Positions 9,800 to 21,630 of a stretch of DNA of 64,000 bases are shown here, in pieces; position 1 is the first letter of the stretch, and each line of letters starts with the position of its first letter. The stretch comes from Henricia sp. BOLD:AAB3569 (taxonomy: Eukaryota > Echinodermata > Asteroidea > Spinulosida > Echinasteridae), in contig JBBELK010001014.1 in the NCBI GenBank assembly GCA_037783545.1, positions 1 through 64,000 of the forward strand. The letters run 5' to 3'. The notes beneath the pieces were generated by a model. The model was not told where the DNA came from, ran no database searches, and saw only the letters and a program-made list of their open reading frames with translations. The position numbers were made by a program, and so were the translations under genes.

Positions 9800-9912
9800 C
9801 CCCTCCCCCCGCCCCCCACCCCCCACCCCATTCAATGTTGGTTTGAATCCGTGGCTTGTCGAACCAGTCTTCAACATTGAATGGGGTGGGGGGTGGGGGG
9901 CGGGGGGAGGGG
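9800..9912. repeat. 41-bp perfect hairpin, C-rich/G-rich, in pB2
   Basis: Arms 9800-9840 and 9872-9912 are perfect reverse complements separated by 31 bases. Each arm has a unique inner part (CCCATTCAATGTTG) and an outer C-run or G-run. It lies 47 bases beyond the transposase stop, so the mRNA 3' UTR would form a strong stem. The arms have decayed or shortened in pB3 and pB4 (about 18390-18500 and 44130-44240). Confidence 0.85.
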
Positions 9913-9958
9913 GCGGGGGCAGATTTGAAGGCGAGCAGATTGTACATATACATACTTA

Positions 9959-11822
9959 TCATTTGGTATGATATTTTTCAAAACAAGGAACTGTGCACAT
10001 TGGTTTATTACATTCTTTACAGATCATCCGGGTCTGTTTTCGCCTGTTTAATGTGCGGTTGCTACAAACAATGCAGTCGCGTTTCTTTCCATTGCGGTTT
10101 TTGCCAGGATAGTGTTGTTGTCTTGCCAAATCAATAGGAATGTGGTATCTCGGCCGACTTGTTGCATTAGTACGTTCCCAACCTAACAGCAAGCCTTGTA
10201 CAATACCTACACGAAAATCTAGGTTACTGACATGTCTGTTGCCCTCTATGCCGTTAAAAATTACTCGGCTATTGACAATACAAATATCGAGCATACGGAA
10301 AAAAATTCGTTTCCACCATTTTAAACTCCTGTGCGTATGATTGTAGTACTGAAAACATTGATCTGCAACATCAGTACCTCCCATATTCAAATTATACAGG
10401 TCAACACAATTTGGCTTCAGAACGTCACGAAATCCACTTGTGCTCTTCTTGCAACGAATTTGCTTTTTTGACACATCAGAGTTCCCGATATTTGTTAAAA
10501 GTGTTACCGATTTTTTGTCTTGCCAAACGATACACAACTGCCCACCTTTTACCAAAAAAAGGGGGACATCTTCTCTCTTCATTTTGTGTTTTTTGGGGTT
10601 GGCAACATGGGGAATCCCCTGGGTCATGTACCGAACAGTACCACAACACCCGAATCCTAGTTCAGACAGTTCAGCTACAAGAGCTGGGCTATTGAAGTAA
10701 TTGTCACAATATAGTATATGACCCTTATTCTCAAGTCCCTGGACCAGATCAATGACTAATTTTGCGGGCTTGGTCAGTATGTTTGGATGCGGGCAGTCTG
10801 AACTTATGTGTGCAACATAAACAGTTTGGGTGTTCTCACTTCCCGTGTATAGTTTCCAATTACATGTGTACCCTGTTTTTGATTCATTCAGGGAGAAGGC
10901 TTTCATACCCCGTTTGATTGGTTTTTTCGGCATGTACTGAACAAAACTTAATCGTCCCTTGAATTTTAACATGCTCTCGTCTGGAGACAAATTCTGCGCA
11001 GGGTTATACAGGTTTAGAAACTTCGGGACGAGTAGTTCTATCAAGGGTCGAACTTTGGAAAGTTTATCACGTTTAGCCGAGGCTGTCTGAGCAATTTGGT
11101 TATTGGATATGTGAAAGAATCTCAGAATTGAAAGGAACCGATTGCGTGACATGATCGACGGATAGAATGGCACGCTAAACAGTTCAGATGTCGACCAGTA
11201 CATTCTATATTGAGATGATTTGTTCATGCCCATAGCAACGATAAGTGCCACAAATGCCATCATTTCTGGAATATTGGTCGGGTGCCAGGAAACTTGTTTA
11301 TCAGGGTTAGAGTCTATTGTTTGTTGCGCATAGCGATTAGTCTCGTTCACCAGCATCTGCCACACAAGGTCACAGAAATACAGCTTGAAGATCTCCACTG
11401 CTGAGAGCGTAGCAAAGTCGCCGGTCGGGCCAGGATTCCCCGTGAAGGGCACAGTCGGACACTGGAAATGGTCTCGTTGCTCCCAACCGGATCGGAAATC
11501 TACCTTCGCAGTCTTGCTCGATTTTGGCAGGTGGTCAGGTTGGTCGGTAAGCTGCAACAAAAACAAACTATAACATTAGAGTATAATCTTTGTAGTTGCA
11601 AACAAGGAAACAAGAAAAAAATGGCACCCTCTATTAAGGTCGTTGCCAATAACTGTTCAATTTTATGCGAATTTTTGAAGATGCAAATTTCCTCATTTCT
11701 TTCAAAGCAGCTTATAGCATTTGCAAGATATTTGGCAAGCGGGACAGCCCCCTTCTTTTGTGTTGTAGGAATGTTGGGAATTACTTTCAGATTTTCAGGG
11801 GGAGGGGGAGGGAGGGGGAGGG

Positions 11823-11853
<31 letters not shown>

Positions 11854-12239
11854 AGGGATTTGGTCACCAAGACTGATTGAGCCATTTTTTAACTACATGT
11901 AATGATGTACATTTCTCAATTTCAGCATTTGTAACCCCATAGACCTATATAGGCCGACGTTAGGGGTGGGCCTACAAAAATACTGGGCCTGGTGAATTAC
12001 ATTAGCCTAATTGATTCATTAACATAACACCGATCATGCTGCTGATAATGTTCACCAAAGAATTAGTATTAATTATTACCGAATTCCATTATTACCTCAC
12101 GAAATGCTGCAGTAATGCCGTCTTCTGCCGTTTCTGGATCGTCGTCAGAAGACTCATCTTGAATGGAACCTTCATCTGATTCTGAGCCACTGTCTGCCAA
12201 AATTTCGGCCAACATGCCATCGACGTCTGTTGCCATCAT
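9959..12239 (-). CDS. piggyBac transposase (pB2), intact
   Basis: Exon 1 (12239-12096) and exon 2 (11551-9959) join in phase 0 across a 544-bp GT-AG intron, giving 578 residues, close to the usual size of about 590. Exon 1 encodes a short acidic N-terminus rich in S, D and E. Exon 2 (numbering its open frame from 11566) has the DDE_Tnp_1_7 fold: the first catalytic region reads LNESKTGY, with E228 where most relatives have Asp. The second Asp is D288 in YCDNYF, and the third is D399 with D402 in GGTDVADQ. A C-terminal cysteine-rich zinc domain has C498, C501, C516, C519, C524, C528 and H533. The enzyme should cut and paste DNA at TTAA. The frame stays open upstream of the chosen start to about 12422, so a longer N-terminus is possible. 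Confidence 0.92.
11798..11857. repeat. G-rich tract in the pB2 transposase intron
   Basis: This is the poly-G/GGGGGA tract equivalent to 3206-3263, with a different length and fewer interruptions. It is a C-tract on the transposase sense strand. Confidence 0.85.
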
Positions 12240-12552
12240 AGTTTCAGGATGCAAATGGCGTCTGTACTGTGCGTCCTCCCCTTTTATGTATTCACGGCAA
12301 ACCCACCTATTGTTGTCCCTTTTTAGTTTTGTGAATTTATATAGGGCGGGCGCGCGTGTAAAACTTGAACCGTCTTCATTCATGCCAATAGAGGGCGCCA
12401 AACCAAAAAACTCTGAAAGCATTTGCAGGTGGTGACAAAAGTCGCCTTGGGTCTCAACTGAAAGACAATCTCGGGCACCATTTGGTGCCTTTGGGATTAA
12501 AGCGAAAAAAACAAAGGGCTCCTTTTGGCGCCTCCGGGAATGAAAGGGTTAA

Positions 12553-13082
12553 TGGCATGTTTCACATTGTGTTTTGACAGAATGGAATGCGTGTGTGAGA
12601 CTTGTTTTGTTAGTCTAATGAAGTTAAGAACCACGTGTTTAACCTATTTACAGGATTATTGGTAAAGTTTGTCGGTTTACCAGTAAACATTTAAGGTTAA
12701 AAGACTTTCAGAGTCAAAGCTTTAATGTCTTGAAACGGACAACCGTGTGCATGTTTTAATGGGATTTGGGGTAAAGTTGGTAAAGTTTTGGGTTAAGTAT
12801 TTGGTGAAGTTTTGGGTTCACTTGGCGAAGTGGGTCGGTGCGTGCTTTTCTGCGGTCAACTAGTATACCCAGGACCCTCACGTGAACGTGTAACGCTTGA
12901 CGTAATTGGCATGTGGGGAGAACAAACGTGCCATTATTCTTGCCTGCCGGTCGAATTTGAATAAACGCCATCCTCGGCTCCTTCTACACATAAAAACGGC
13001 CGTTCGTGTAAGCCAAGAGTCATAACGCATTTGAGCATGTTGCATCGTCCGTCCCGTCTGTCTCCTCCGTTTTTCGTTGATA
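12553..13082 (+). other. Upstream region of Rep gene B
   Basis: This duplicates 3962-4491 and carries the same E-box, CRE-like and TATA-like motifs in the same order, together with the stem-loop at 12854-12876. No other gene is seen. Confidence 0.6.
12766..12830 (+). repeat. Iteron-like direct repeats upstream of Rep B
   Basis: The six-copy TTGGtgAAG-type array is identical to 4175-4239, about 250 bp before the Rep B start codon. Confidence 0.45.
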
Positions 13083-15496
13083 ATGTCAGCCGAGTTGGGA
13101 CCTCGACAGGTTCGCCAAGTTTATTTGATAACGTATAGCCAAGCCAATTTAGAAATAGTTCCAACTCGTGAGAATTTTGCTACTAAAATAGTCGATGCTT
13201 TCAATTTGTGTGGTGTGGCAAAAGTGATTCAGTGGGCCTGCTGTCAAGAGTCGCATAGAAATGGCGGAAAACACTACCATTTGTGTATAAAACTTGAAAA
13301 AACCCAACGTTGGGTCCAAATTCGCAAGTATTTATCCCGAGTATATGGCATAAATGTACACTTTTCGTCTAACCACCATAATTATTATAGTGCGTGGAAT
13401 TATATTACGAAAGAGGACAGTGAGTTGATACAGTCAATTGGTCATCCTGATTTGGGGTTACCCGTGACTGATAATGCCTCAAAAGCAACATTACAGCCAA
13501 CTACATCCGAGCAGCACCCATCATCGGAAGACAAGTTGTCAGCTCGTGGGCGTGGGCGTGGGCGTGGGCGTGGTCGTACGCGACTGACTTCGTATGACGT
13601 TTCAGAAATTGTTGTCGAGAAGGGGTTCAGGACGCGCTTGGAACTGATGGCCTTTGCTAATCTACAGAAGTCGGCAGGGCGTACGGATCTGGCTCGGTTC
13701 ATTATCAACCGCGGCCAAAAGGCCATAAACGAAGTAATACAGGTATGCCCTTTTATATAATTATAGTAGAATTTGCATTGCTTATTTCGGTTTATAGTGT
13801 ACAAAATGTGGTACTCGATCTATGTATGGGGACTCTTAGCCAAATCATTTCAACATTTTATCCAATTAAATCACTTTGTTCAATGAAGTACACAATGCGT
13901 ACATGTACATCTCGAGAGGAGGCCACAACCTTCCTCTTTTATAAAAGTTTGCGTGTACCCGTTGATAACGAAAGAGGGCGCCTCTTATGTAAACAATACC
14001 GGGCCGTGCAGCACGCTTACGCGTGCATATTGTTTACATAACGGGCCTGATGCCTGATTTGGGTTAAGGTTTTAGGCAAGGAATACAGTCTCTCATTCTC
14101 AAGCACGACATGGGGGTTTCACCAACTGTAAATAGTAAGTTTAAAGTAGCGGTTGAAAATTATATTTTAACGCATGTTGATCGGCAGGGTGCCGCCACGG
14201 CCACCTAGAGTTGACTGTGTCAGCGTGTGTCTGCATCGTAGTAGTAGTAGTACAGTACTTGTATACACATCGACTGGCAATGAGGTCACTAGTGCACGTC
14301 TATGGGCCCCGAGGGACTGTGAGTGACCACAAGAGGGTCCTATTTCCCGAGGCCGAAGGCCGAGGGAAATAGGTACTTAGTACATGTACTTAGTGCTACT
14401 ACACTAGCTACTACTAGCCCTATGGCTATAGTATAGCCATACATGCCCTAGTTTTTCATTTCTCTATTTCATCACCCCCCTCCCCCCTCCCCCCCCCCCG
14501 CCCCCCCCCCCCTCCCCCTCCCCCCCCCCCCCCCCCTCCCTCCACCCCCTCCCCCCCCCCCCCAGCCCCCACCCCACCTATTCCACAACCACCCACCGCA
14601 CCCACCCCCTCCCCTCATTCTGACAGTCCCCACCCCATTCCTCCTTCCTCTTCGTCCCCCCATCAACCCCCCCCCCCCTGCCCCCCATGACCCACCCCAC
14701 CCCCACACCCCTCACCCCACCCCCCACACCCCACACCCCTCCCTTCGTTACCAGTCTTATTTACATAATAATGTATCTAATTATGTATTCACAGAATGCT
14801 TGGGATCTACATGGAGCGCCAGAACAGCTCGAACGGGATTCGCATACAAGAATTGAGGTTCTTTGTGAGGTTGCAGCTACACCAGCTGGCTGTAATTGCA
14901 ATGGGGTGTGGCTTGACTGTGCTCGAGAAATACTGGAACAAAATAACATTGAGATAAGTACATTTGTAAATGGCATATATTTGTTGTTACAAAAGGGGAG
15001 AGGAAAATATCGAAATATAATGATAACCGGGCCAGCAAATTGCGGAAAAACTTTTTTATTGAATCCATTAAATACCGTATTCAAAACCTTTACTAATCCA
15101 GCAACAGGTTCATTTGCCTGGGTTGGAGCAGAAACTAGTGAGGTTGTGTTTCTTAATGATTTTCGTTGGACTGCACAAGTCTTGCCTTGGAATGACATGC
15201 TGCTTCTTTTAGAAGGTCAAACAGTCCATCTGCCTGCACCCAAGAGTTATTATGCAAAAGACCTCGTTTTTGATAAAGATACTCCCATATTTTGCACTGG
15301 AAAGCAGCCCTTGGTTTACATTACTGGGGGGTCGATAGATTTTCGTGAAACAGAAATGATGACAGTCAGATGGAACACATTCACATTTTCGTATCAAATT
15401 CCACAAGAACAACAAAAGGATATAGGTCCCTGTAAATTTTGCTTCGCACATTTCATACTGGATAATATTAGTGACGTACATGTAGACGACCATTAA
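13083..15496 (+). CDS. Rep protein: HUH endonuclease plus SF3 helicase (copy B)
   Basis: Exons 13083-13742 and 14795-15496 flank a 1052-bp intron (13743-14794). The predicted 453-residue protein is the same as copy A, including the HYH motif, Y107/K110 and Walker A/B. Only the intronic C-tract length differs. Two intact, identical copies argue for recent duplication rather than long neutral residence. They are not evidence for selection, because both may be too young to have decayed. The third unit ends before its Rep gene. Confidence 0.85.
13985..14041. repeat. Nested cruciform-forming inverted repeat in the Rep B intron
   Basis: Same two-stem structure as 5394-5450, with no change in either arm. 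Confidence 0.7.
14472..14750 (+). repeat. C-rich low-complexity tract before the Rep B acceptor
   Basis: Counterpart of 5881-6160, six bases shorter overall. The length difference accounts for the shift from +8591 to +8585 in landmark spacing between the two Rep exons. Confidence 0.9.
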
Positions 15497-16333
15497 GTAC
15501 TACTCGAATGACTGTTTGCAATCATTTTTAAACATTAATATTTGTGAATTTTTGTTTGTGCAACATGCTCAAATGCGTTATTTTAGCAGTGAGAACAGAA
15601 AATGTGTGCCATTCTGGCAACTTGAGACAGAAGAAGGGAAGGGTGCAGGATTTGCAGATACTTTAAAAAGAATAGACAGAATATACAAACCTCCAACAAT
15701 CTTACACTGTGGATGGCCTGGGTGTGATTTCTCTACAAAAATGGAAAGGTGGTTTTAGTGGATGCAATATTGGAGCTAGAATGTGATTTTGGCAGCAATT
15801 ATCCAAAATCACATCCGAGCCAAAAATCACATCCAGGTTCAATTACACAGGATGATATTGGATGATATTGGACTTGAACGACATAATCCTGGATGTGATT
15901 TCTGGCTCGGGTGTGAATGTGGTATTGGGTAATATCCACCAAAATCACATCCATGAAAGTCGCCTTTCCATTTTTGTAGAAACATCACATCCAGGCCATT
16001 CACAATGTTACACCCTAAATGACCGAAACCCATATTTAATTGTTTTTCCTTTTTCTCCACTGCAGCCTGTGCCCAGTTTGGAATCAATGTTGCCAGAATG
16101 TCTCACAAATATTCTCACTGCCAGGTGGTTTCAAGGTAGTATACACCCTTTGCTTTTGCTTGAATTTATACAATGGGGGCGATATATGGGGGGGGGGGGG
16201 GAATTCATATTATGATTCACCAAATGTACAAGTTTAATAGTAATTCACTGTTTGTTTCTTGTTTGCAAAGGGTGTATACTACCTGTGCAAATATACACCC
16301 AACCAAACACCATTAGAACCAAAATTATAAGGG
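15497..16333 (+). other. Region downstream of Rep B
   Basis: Duplicate of 6912-7748, holding the same protein-like fragments and the imperfect inverted repeat at about 15701-16012. No complete gene is recognised. Confidence 0.35.
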
Positions 16334-16695
16334 TACTCTCTAAATGTAAAAGAATGAAAAACTCACTCTTCAAAAGAGTGACTCCCTTATAAAACCACTC
16401 GGAAACAGTGAAAATCACTCTAAAAAGAGGGAAATTCTGTAAAAAGAGTGGCAATCACTCCAAAAAGAGTGCAAAAACCACTCAAAGAAGGAGCCATATA
16501 AAGGACAGCTCGAAAAAGAGCTGTCCTTTATATGGCTCCTTCTGTGAGTGGTTTTTGCACTCTTTTTGGAGTGATTGCCACTCTTTTTACAGAATTTCCC
16601 TCTTTTTAGAGTGATTTTCACTGTTTCCGAGTGGTTTTATAAGGGAGTCACTCTTTTGAAGAGTGAGTTTTTCACTCTTTTACATTTAGAGAGTA
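16334..16695. mobile_element. Palindromic MITE / foldback element (unit B)
   Basis: Copy of 7749-8110, with the same TA flanks, loop and arm mismatches. It was present before the unit duplicated. Confidence 0.75.
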
Positions 16696-17930
16696 GGAGA
16701 GGGGTGTATTTTGGAATTGTGTGTATAGTTGAAAACAAATTTTGTGTTCTTTAGAAAATGTGTGGTACAATATACCGGTAGTAATTAAATTTTGTTTTTC
16801 AGATGTTAATCAAGAAAATTGAAAAAACAATGTATGAATACAATTTATCAATGTGACCATTTCCAACAAAACTAGAAACAAGTCACACCGGCTAATTTTA
16901 AGCCACATTATGAAGTGACCATTGTAAAAACAACCAAACTATGACAAGCTACCGAATAAAGGCAAAAAATAACTTAACTCTAAAAGTCTCGATCATATTG
17001 CCAAGTATACCGAAAATTTAATGAATAGCTTATATGTGATGCGATCGGGCAAAATGAGTCTTAAGTCAAAACTGGTCACTTTTTAGTTATATTTTCATTT
17101 CAAGGGCACTTTAAGCTTTAATTTGGTGGAAACTCCAAATTGGTACGACTTTTGGTTCAAAAGTTATGGCGTGGAGTTAGGACACATTGAAAGTACGGAA
17201 AGAGAAGAAATCAGGTTTAAAGTTATAGTATTGCATGGAGTCGTTAAAAAGCCCACTTTTGAAAACTCACTTTTTACCTGTTCCCTTCCAAAAATCATAT
17301 TTGTTTTCACTGTGTGAAAGATGGATAGTTTCCTAATGCTGAAAAATCCAGCCCAAGCTCACATTATGGTCTATATTTCAAAATCAGAAATCCCGACTTA
17401 CGACTCATTTTGCTCGATTGCATCGCATATGTTTTATGAGGTCATCAATATAAATAAAGTGTAATGTGCATTATAAGTGCGTAGGCTATGCATAATGTCA
17501 AAATAGAAATTAAAACTTACAAATGAAATGTGCACAAGAATCTGTCGGTGACTTGTCGATTTATTCATTTATTGTTTACTTCTTTTCATGAAATACAGAT
17601 TAATCCAATATAGACATTTATGATAAAATTATATTTTCGGACAGTCTTCAATGATTGCCACCATGTGACTAAAATATCTTCCACAAAAGTTGTGCAGGTT
17701 TGAAAACCACTTGTTTGGAAAACCTACAACTTGTGAAAGAAATAATTGTTGCATGTTGCCACTATGAATAACAGATTGTCTACAATAGTCAATAACATGT
17801 TTAACTGAGAAGTTAATTCAGAGTTGAATGCTACTGTTCATTAATGCACTAGCTTTCTCAAATAAAAAACGTCTTAAATGCCCAAGAGAAAGAAATGTAT
17901 GCAGGTCTTCAATAAAAACTAGTGAACTGT
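16696..17930. other. Rep-segment right part (units B/C); no gene seen
   Basis: Equivalent to 8111-9345 and up to pB3; nothing further is recognised. The Rep array ends here at the TTAA of pB3. Confidence 0.7.
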
Positions 17931-18148
17931 TTAACCCTTTCAATACCACCCACTCATATAAGACAGTACCCTTGTTTACCACAGCAATTACGAGCCCAGT
18001 GTCACTAGAGACCCACTGGTTTGGGAGACATTTCATTGAAGTGAGCCCTCTGTGGTTTACATGCACTAAATAGCTCTGATGATTTTGTGTACACCTGATG
18101 ACACAAATCATACAAAAAGAAGAGAAATTTAGTGTGCGTGTGCATCTT

Positions 18149-18158
18149 TTTATTTATT
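18149..18158 (-). promoter_or_regulatory. Poly(A) signals of the pB3 transposase
   Basis: AATAAATAAA on the minus strand, about 390 bases beyond the stop codon. Confidence 0.6.
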
Positions 18159-18543
18159 AAGTGTAATTTCAAGCTAGTTTTTACACAACAAAAGTAATAC
18201 AAACTGGTAATACAAGGCCCTGTACTCGTACATCAATATAGAAAAGAAAATCCTAATGAAAATACCTAAAAAGTATACAATACAAAAGAAAATTAAGCAC
18301 TCAAAAGTTAAAAATCTAAGAAATTAAAAATGCTTGTCTAAAAAGATGTGTCTTCAACCCTACTTCTGCATGTACTTGTATTTTCTCTCGCCCCTCCCCC
18401 CGCCCCCCACCCCAATTCAATGTTGGTTTGAATCCGTGGCTTGTCGAACCAGTCTTCAACATTGAATGGGGTGGGGGGTGGGGGGCGGGGGGAGGGGGCG
18501 GGGGCAGATTTGAAGGCGAGCAGATTGTACATATACATACTTA

Positions 18544-20775
18544 TCATTTGGTATGATATTTTTCAAAACAAGGAACTGTGCACATTGGTTTATTACATTC
18601 TTTACAGATCATCCGGGTCTGTTTTCGCCTGTTTAATGTGCGGTTGCTACAAACAATGCAGTCGCGTTTCTTTCCATTGCGGTTTTTGCCAGGATAGTGT
18701 TGTTGTCTTGCCAAATCAATAGGAATGTGGTATCTCGGCCGACTTGTTGCATTAGTACGTTCCCAACCTAACAGCAAGCCTTGTACAATACCTACACGAA
18801 AATCTAGGTTACTGACATGTCTGTTGCCCTCTATGCCGTTAAAAATTACTCGGCTATTGACAATACAAATATCGAGCATACGGAAAAAAATTCGTTTCCA
18901 CCATTTTAAACTCCTGTGCGTATGATTGTAGTACTGAAAACATTGATCTGCAACATCAGTACCTCCCATATTCAAATTATACAGGTCAACACAATTTGGC
19001 TTCAGAACGTCACGAAATCCACTTGTGCTCTTCTTGCAACGAATTTGCTTTTTTGACACATCAGAGTTCCCGATATTTGTTAAAAGTGTTACCGATTTTT
19101 TGTCTTGCCAAACGATACACAACTGCCCACCTTTTACCAAAAAAAGGGGGACATCTTCTCTCTTCATTTTGTGTTTTTTGGGGTTGGCAACATGGGGAAT
19201 CCCCTGGGTCATGTACCGAACAGTACCACAACACCCGAATCCTAGTTCAGACAGTTCAGCTACAAGAGCTGGGCTATTGAAGTAATTGTCACAATATAGT
19301 ATATGACCCTTATTCTCAAGTCCCTGGACCAGATCAATGACTAATTTTGCGGGCTTGGTCAGTATGTTTGGATGCGGGCAGTCTGAACTTATGTGTGCAA
19401 CATAAACAGTTTGGGTGTTCTCACTTCCCGTGTATAGTTTCCAATTACATGTGTACCCTGTTTTTGATTCATTCAGGGAGAAGGCTTTCATACCCCGTTT
19501 GATTGGTTTTTTCGGCATGTACTGAACAAAACTTAATCGTCCCTTGAATTTTAACATGCTCTCGTCTGGAGACAAATTCTGCGCAGGGTTATACAGGTTT
19601 AGAAACTTCGGGACGAGTAGTTCTATCAAGGGTCGAACTTTGGAAAGTTTATCACGTTTAGCCGAGGCTGTCTGAGCAATTTGGTTATTGGATATGTGAA
19701 AGAATCTCAGAATTGAAAGGAACCGATTGCGTGACATGATCGACGGATAGAATGGCACGCTAAACAGTTCAGATGTCGACCAGTACATTCTATATTGAGA
19801 TGATTTGTTCATGCCCATAGCAACGATAAGTGCCACAAATGCCATCATTTCTGGAATATTGGTCGGGTGCCAGGAAACTTGTTTATCAGGGTTAGAGTCT
19901 ATTGTTTGTTGCGCATAGCGATTAGTCTCGTTCACCAGCATCTGCCACACAAGGTCACAGAAATACAGCTTGAAGATCTCCACTGCTGAGAGCGTAGCAA
20001 AGTCGCCGGTCGGGCCAGGATTCCCCGTGAAGGGCACAGTCGGACACTGGAAATGGTCTCGTTGCTCCCAACCGGATCGGAAATCTACCTTCGCAGTCTT
20101 GCTCGATTTTGGCAGGTGGTCAGGTTGGTCGGTAAGCTGCAACAAAAACAAACTATAACATTAGAGTATAATCTTTGTAGTTGCAAACAAGGAAACAAGA
20201 AAAAAATGGCACCCTCTATTAAGGTCGTTGCCAATAACTGTTCAATTTTATGCGAATTTTTGAAGATGCAAATTTCCTCATTTCTTTCAAAGCAGCTTAT
20301 AGCATTTGCAAGATATTTGGCAAGCGGGACAGCCCCCTTCTTTTGTGTTGTAGGAATGTTGGGAATTAATTTCAGATTTTCAGGGGGGGGGGGGGGGGGG
20401 GGGGGGGAGGGATTTGGTCACCAAGACTGATTGAGCCATTTTTTAACTACATGTAATGATGTACATTTCTCAATTTCAGCATTTGTAACCCCATAGACCT
20501 ATATAGGCCGACGTTAGGGGTGGGCCTACAAAAATACTGGGCCTGGTGAATTACATTAGCCTAATTGATTCATTAACATAACACCGATCATGCTGCTGAT
20601 AATGTTCACCAAAGAATTAGTATTAATTATTACCGAATTCCATTATTACCTCACGAAATGCTGCAGTTTCTGGATCGTCGTCAGAAGACTCATCTTGAAT
20701 GGAACCTTCATCTGATTCTGAGCCACTGTCTGCCAAAATTTCGGCCAACATGCCATCGACGTCTGTTGCCATCAT
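18544..20775 (-). CDS. piggyBac transposase (pB3), intact, shorter exon 1
   Basis: Exon 1 (20775-20650) and exon 2 (20136-18544) are separated by a 513-bp intron. Exon 2 encodes the same 530 residues as pB2, with the same Glu at the first catalytic position, both later aspartates and the cysteine-rich tail. Exon 1 lacks 18 bp, removing six residues (EDGITA) from the acidic leader in frame, so the product is 572 residues. The intronic G-tract is a shorter uninterrupted run. The deletion is shared with pB4 and marks these two as one lineage. Confidence 0.92.
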
Positions 20776-21630
20776 AGTTTCAGGATGCAAATGGCGTCTG
20801 TACTGTGCGTCCTCCCCTTTTATGTATTCACGGCAAACCCACCTATTGTTGTCCCTTTTTAGTTTTGTGAATTTATATAGGGCGGGCGCGCGTGTAAAAC
20901 TTGAACCGTCTTCATTCATGCCAATAGAGGGCGCCAAACCAAAAAACTCTGAAAGCATTTGCAGGTGGTGACAAAAGTCGCCTTGGGTCTCAACTGAAAG
21001 ACAATCTCGGGCACCATTTGGTGCCTTTGGGATTAAAGCGAAAAAAACAAAGGGCTCCTTTTGGCGCCTCCGGGAATGAAAGGGTTAACGCACCGCAGTT
21101 TGGCTCGGCAATTTGGTCAAAGTGTGGTCCAAACGTCGGCAAATTTGGAGGTCGAAAAATGTTCCGACGAACTTCAAATTTTGCATGCCCTAAACTCTCT
21201 ATATTGCGCACTTGTCATAAAAAATTGACAGACTTTCGCCGGGAAATGGCAGAGAAATTTCAAAGTTTAGAAAAAACTGGGTTGAGGCTTCCTGACTGCT
21301 CTCACGCAAACCGTGGCTGTCTGTACACACCTCTTTGGGGTACTCCTGAGTTGTGCGCATGCTCAGTCATTCGGACTGTCGTTAACGCACCGCAGTTTGG
21401 CTCGGCAATTTAGTCAAAGTGTGGTCCAAACGTCGGCAAATTTGGAGGTCGAAAAATGTTCCGACGAACTTCAAATTTTGCATGCCCTAAACTCTCTATA
21501 TTGCGCACTTGTCATAAAAAAAATTGACAGACTTTCGCCGGGAAATGGCAGAGAAATTTCAAAGTTTAGAAAAAACTGGGTTGAGGCTTCCTGACTGCTC
21601 TCACGCAAACCGTGGCTGTCTGTACACACC

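Larger units (their letters stand above)
9346..12552 (-). mobile_element. piggyBac transposon copy 2 (pB2), intact
   Basis: The element spans 9350-12548 with TTAA at 9346-9349 and 12549-12552. It has the same 13-bp terminal repeats and the same flanks as pB1, so it is the tandem-duplicated version of that insertion rather than a new event. It encodes an uninterrupted two-exon transposase and appears structurally autonomous. Confidence 0.96.
1..17934. repeat. Tandem array of a ~8.585-kb unit (piggyBac + Rep segment)
   Basis: The sequence at position 1 recurs at 8581 and again at 17166, giving periods of about 8580 and 8585 bp. Every landmark (transposon ends, Rep exons, palindrome) recurs at +8585 to +8591. 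The small differences are homopolymer-length changes in C/G tracts plus a cluster of indels in the first 2.5 kb. Each unit holds one piggyBac element and about 5.38 kb of Rep-bearing DNA (3962-9345 and 12553-17930). The third unit is cut at the piggyBac copy at 17935, beyond which satellite begins. Near-identity means very recent duplication, ongoing homogenisation, or an assembly artefact; the sequence alone does not decide. Confidence 0.95.
17931..21088 (-). mobile_element. piggyBac transposon copy 3 (pB3), joining Rep array to satellite
   Basis: The element spans 17935-21084. Its left TTAA (17931-17934) is flanked by Rep-segment DNA as in pB1 and pB2, but its right TTAA (21085-21088) runs directly into satellite (CGCACCGCAG). 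Internally it matches pB4: an 18-bp deletion in exon 1, GGAATTAATTTC instead of GGAATTACTTTC, and CCAATTCAATG in the left hairpin arm. It also has a private GTGTGC duplication near 18137. It is thus a satellite-type element with Rep DNA on its left. Confidence 0.93.

Noticed and set aside
17935-21084. pB3 as an independent insertion into a Rep/satellite boundary
   Set aside because: Shared private variants and the identical higher-order insertion site with pB4 point to a common insertion followed by recombination or misassembly.
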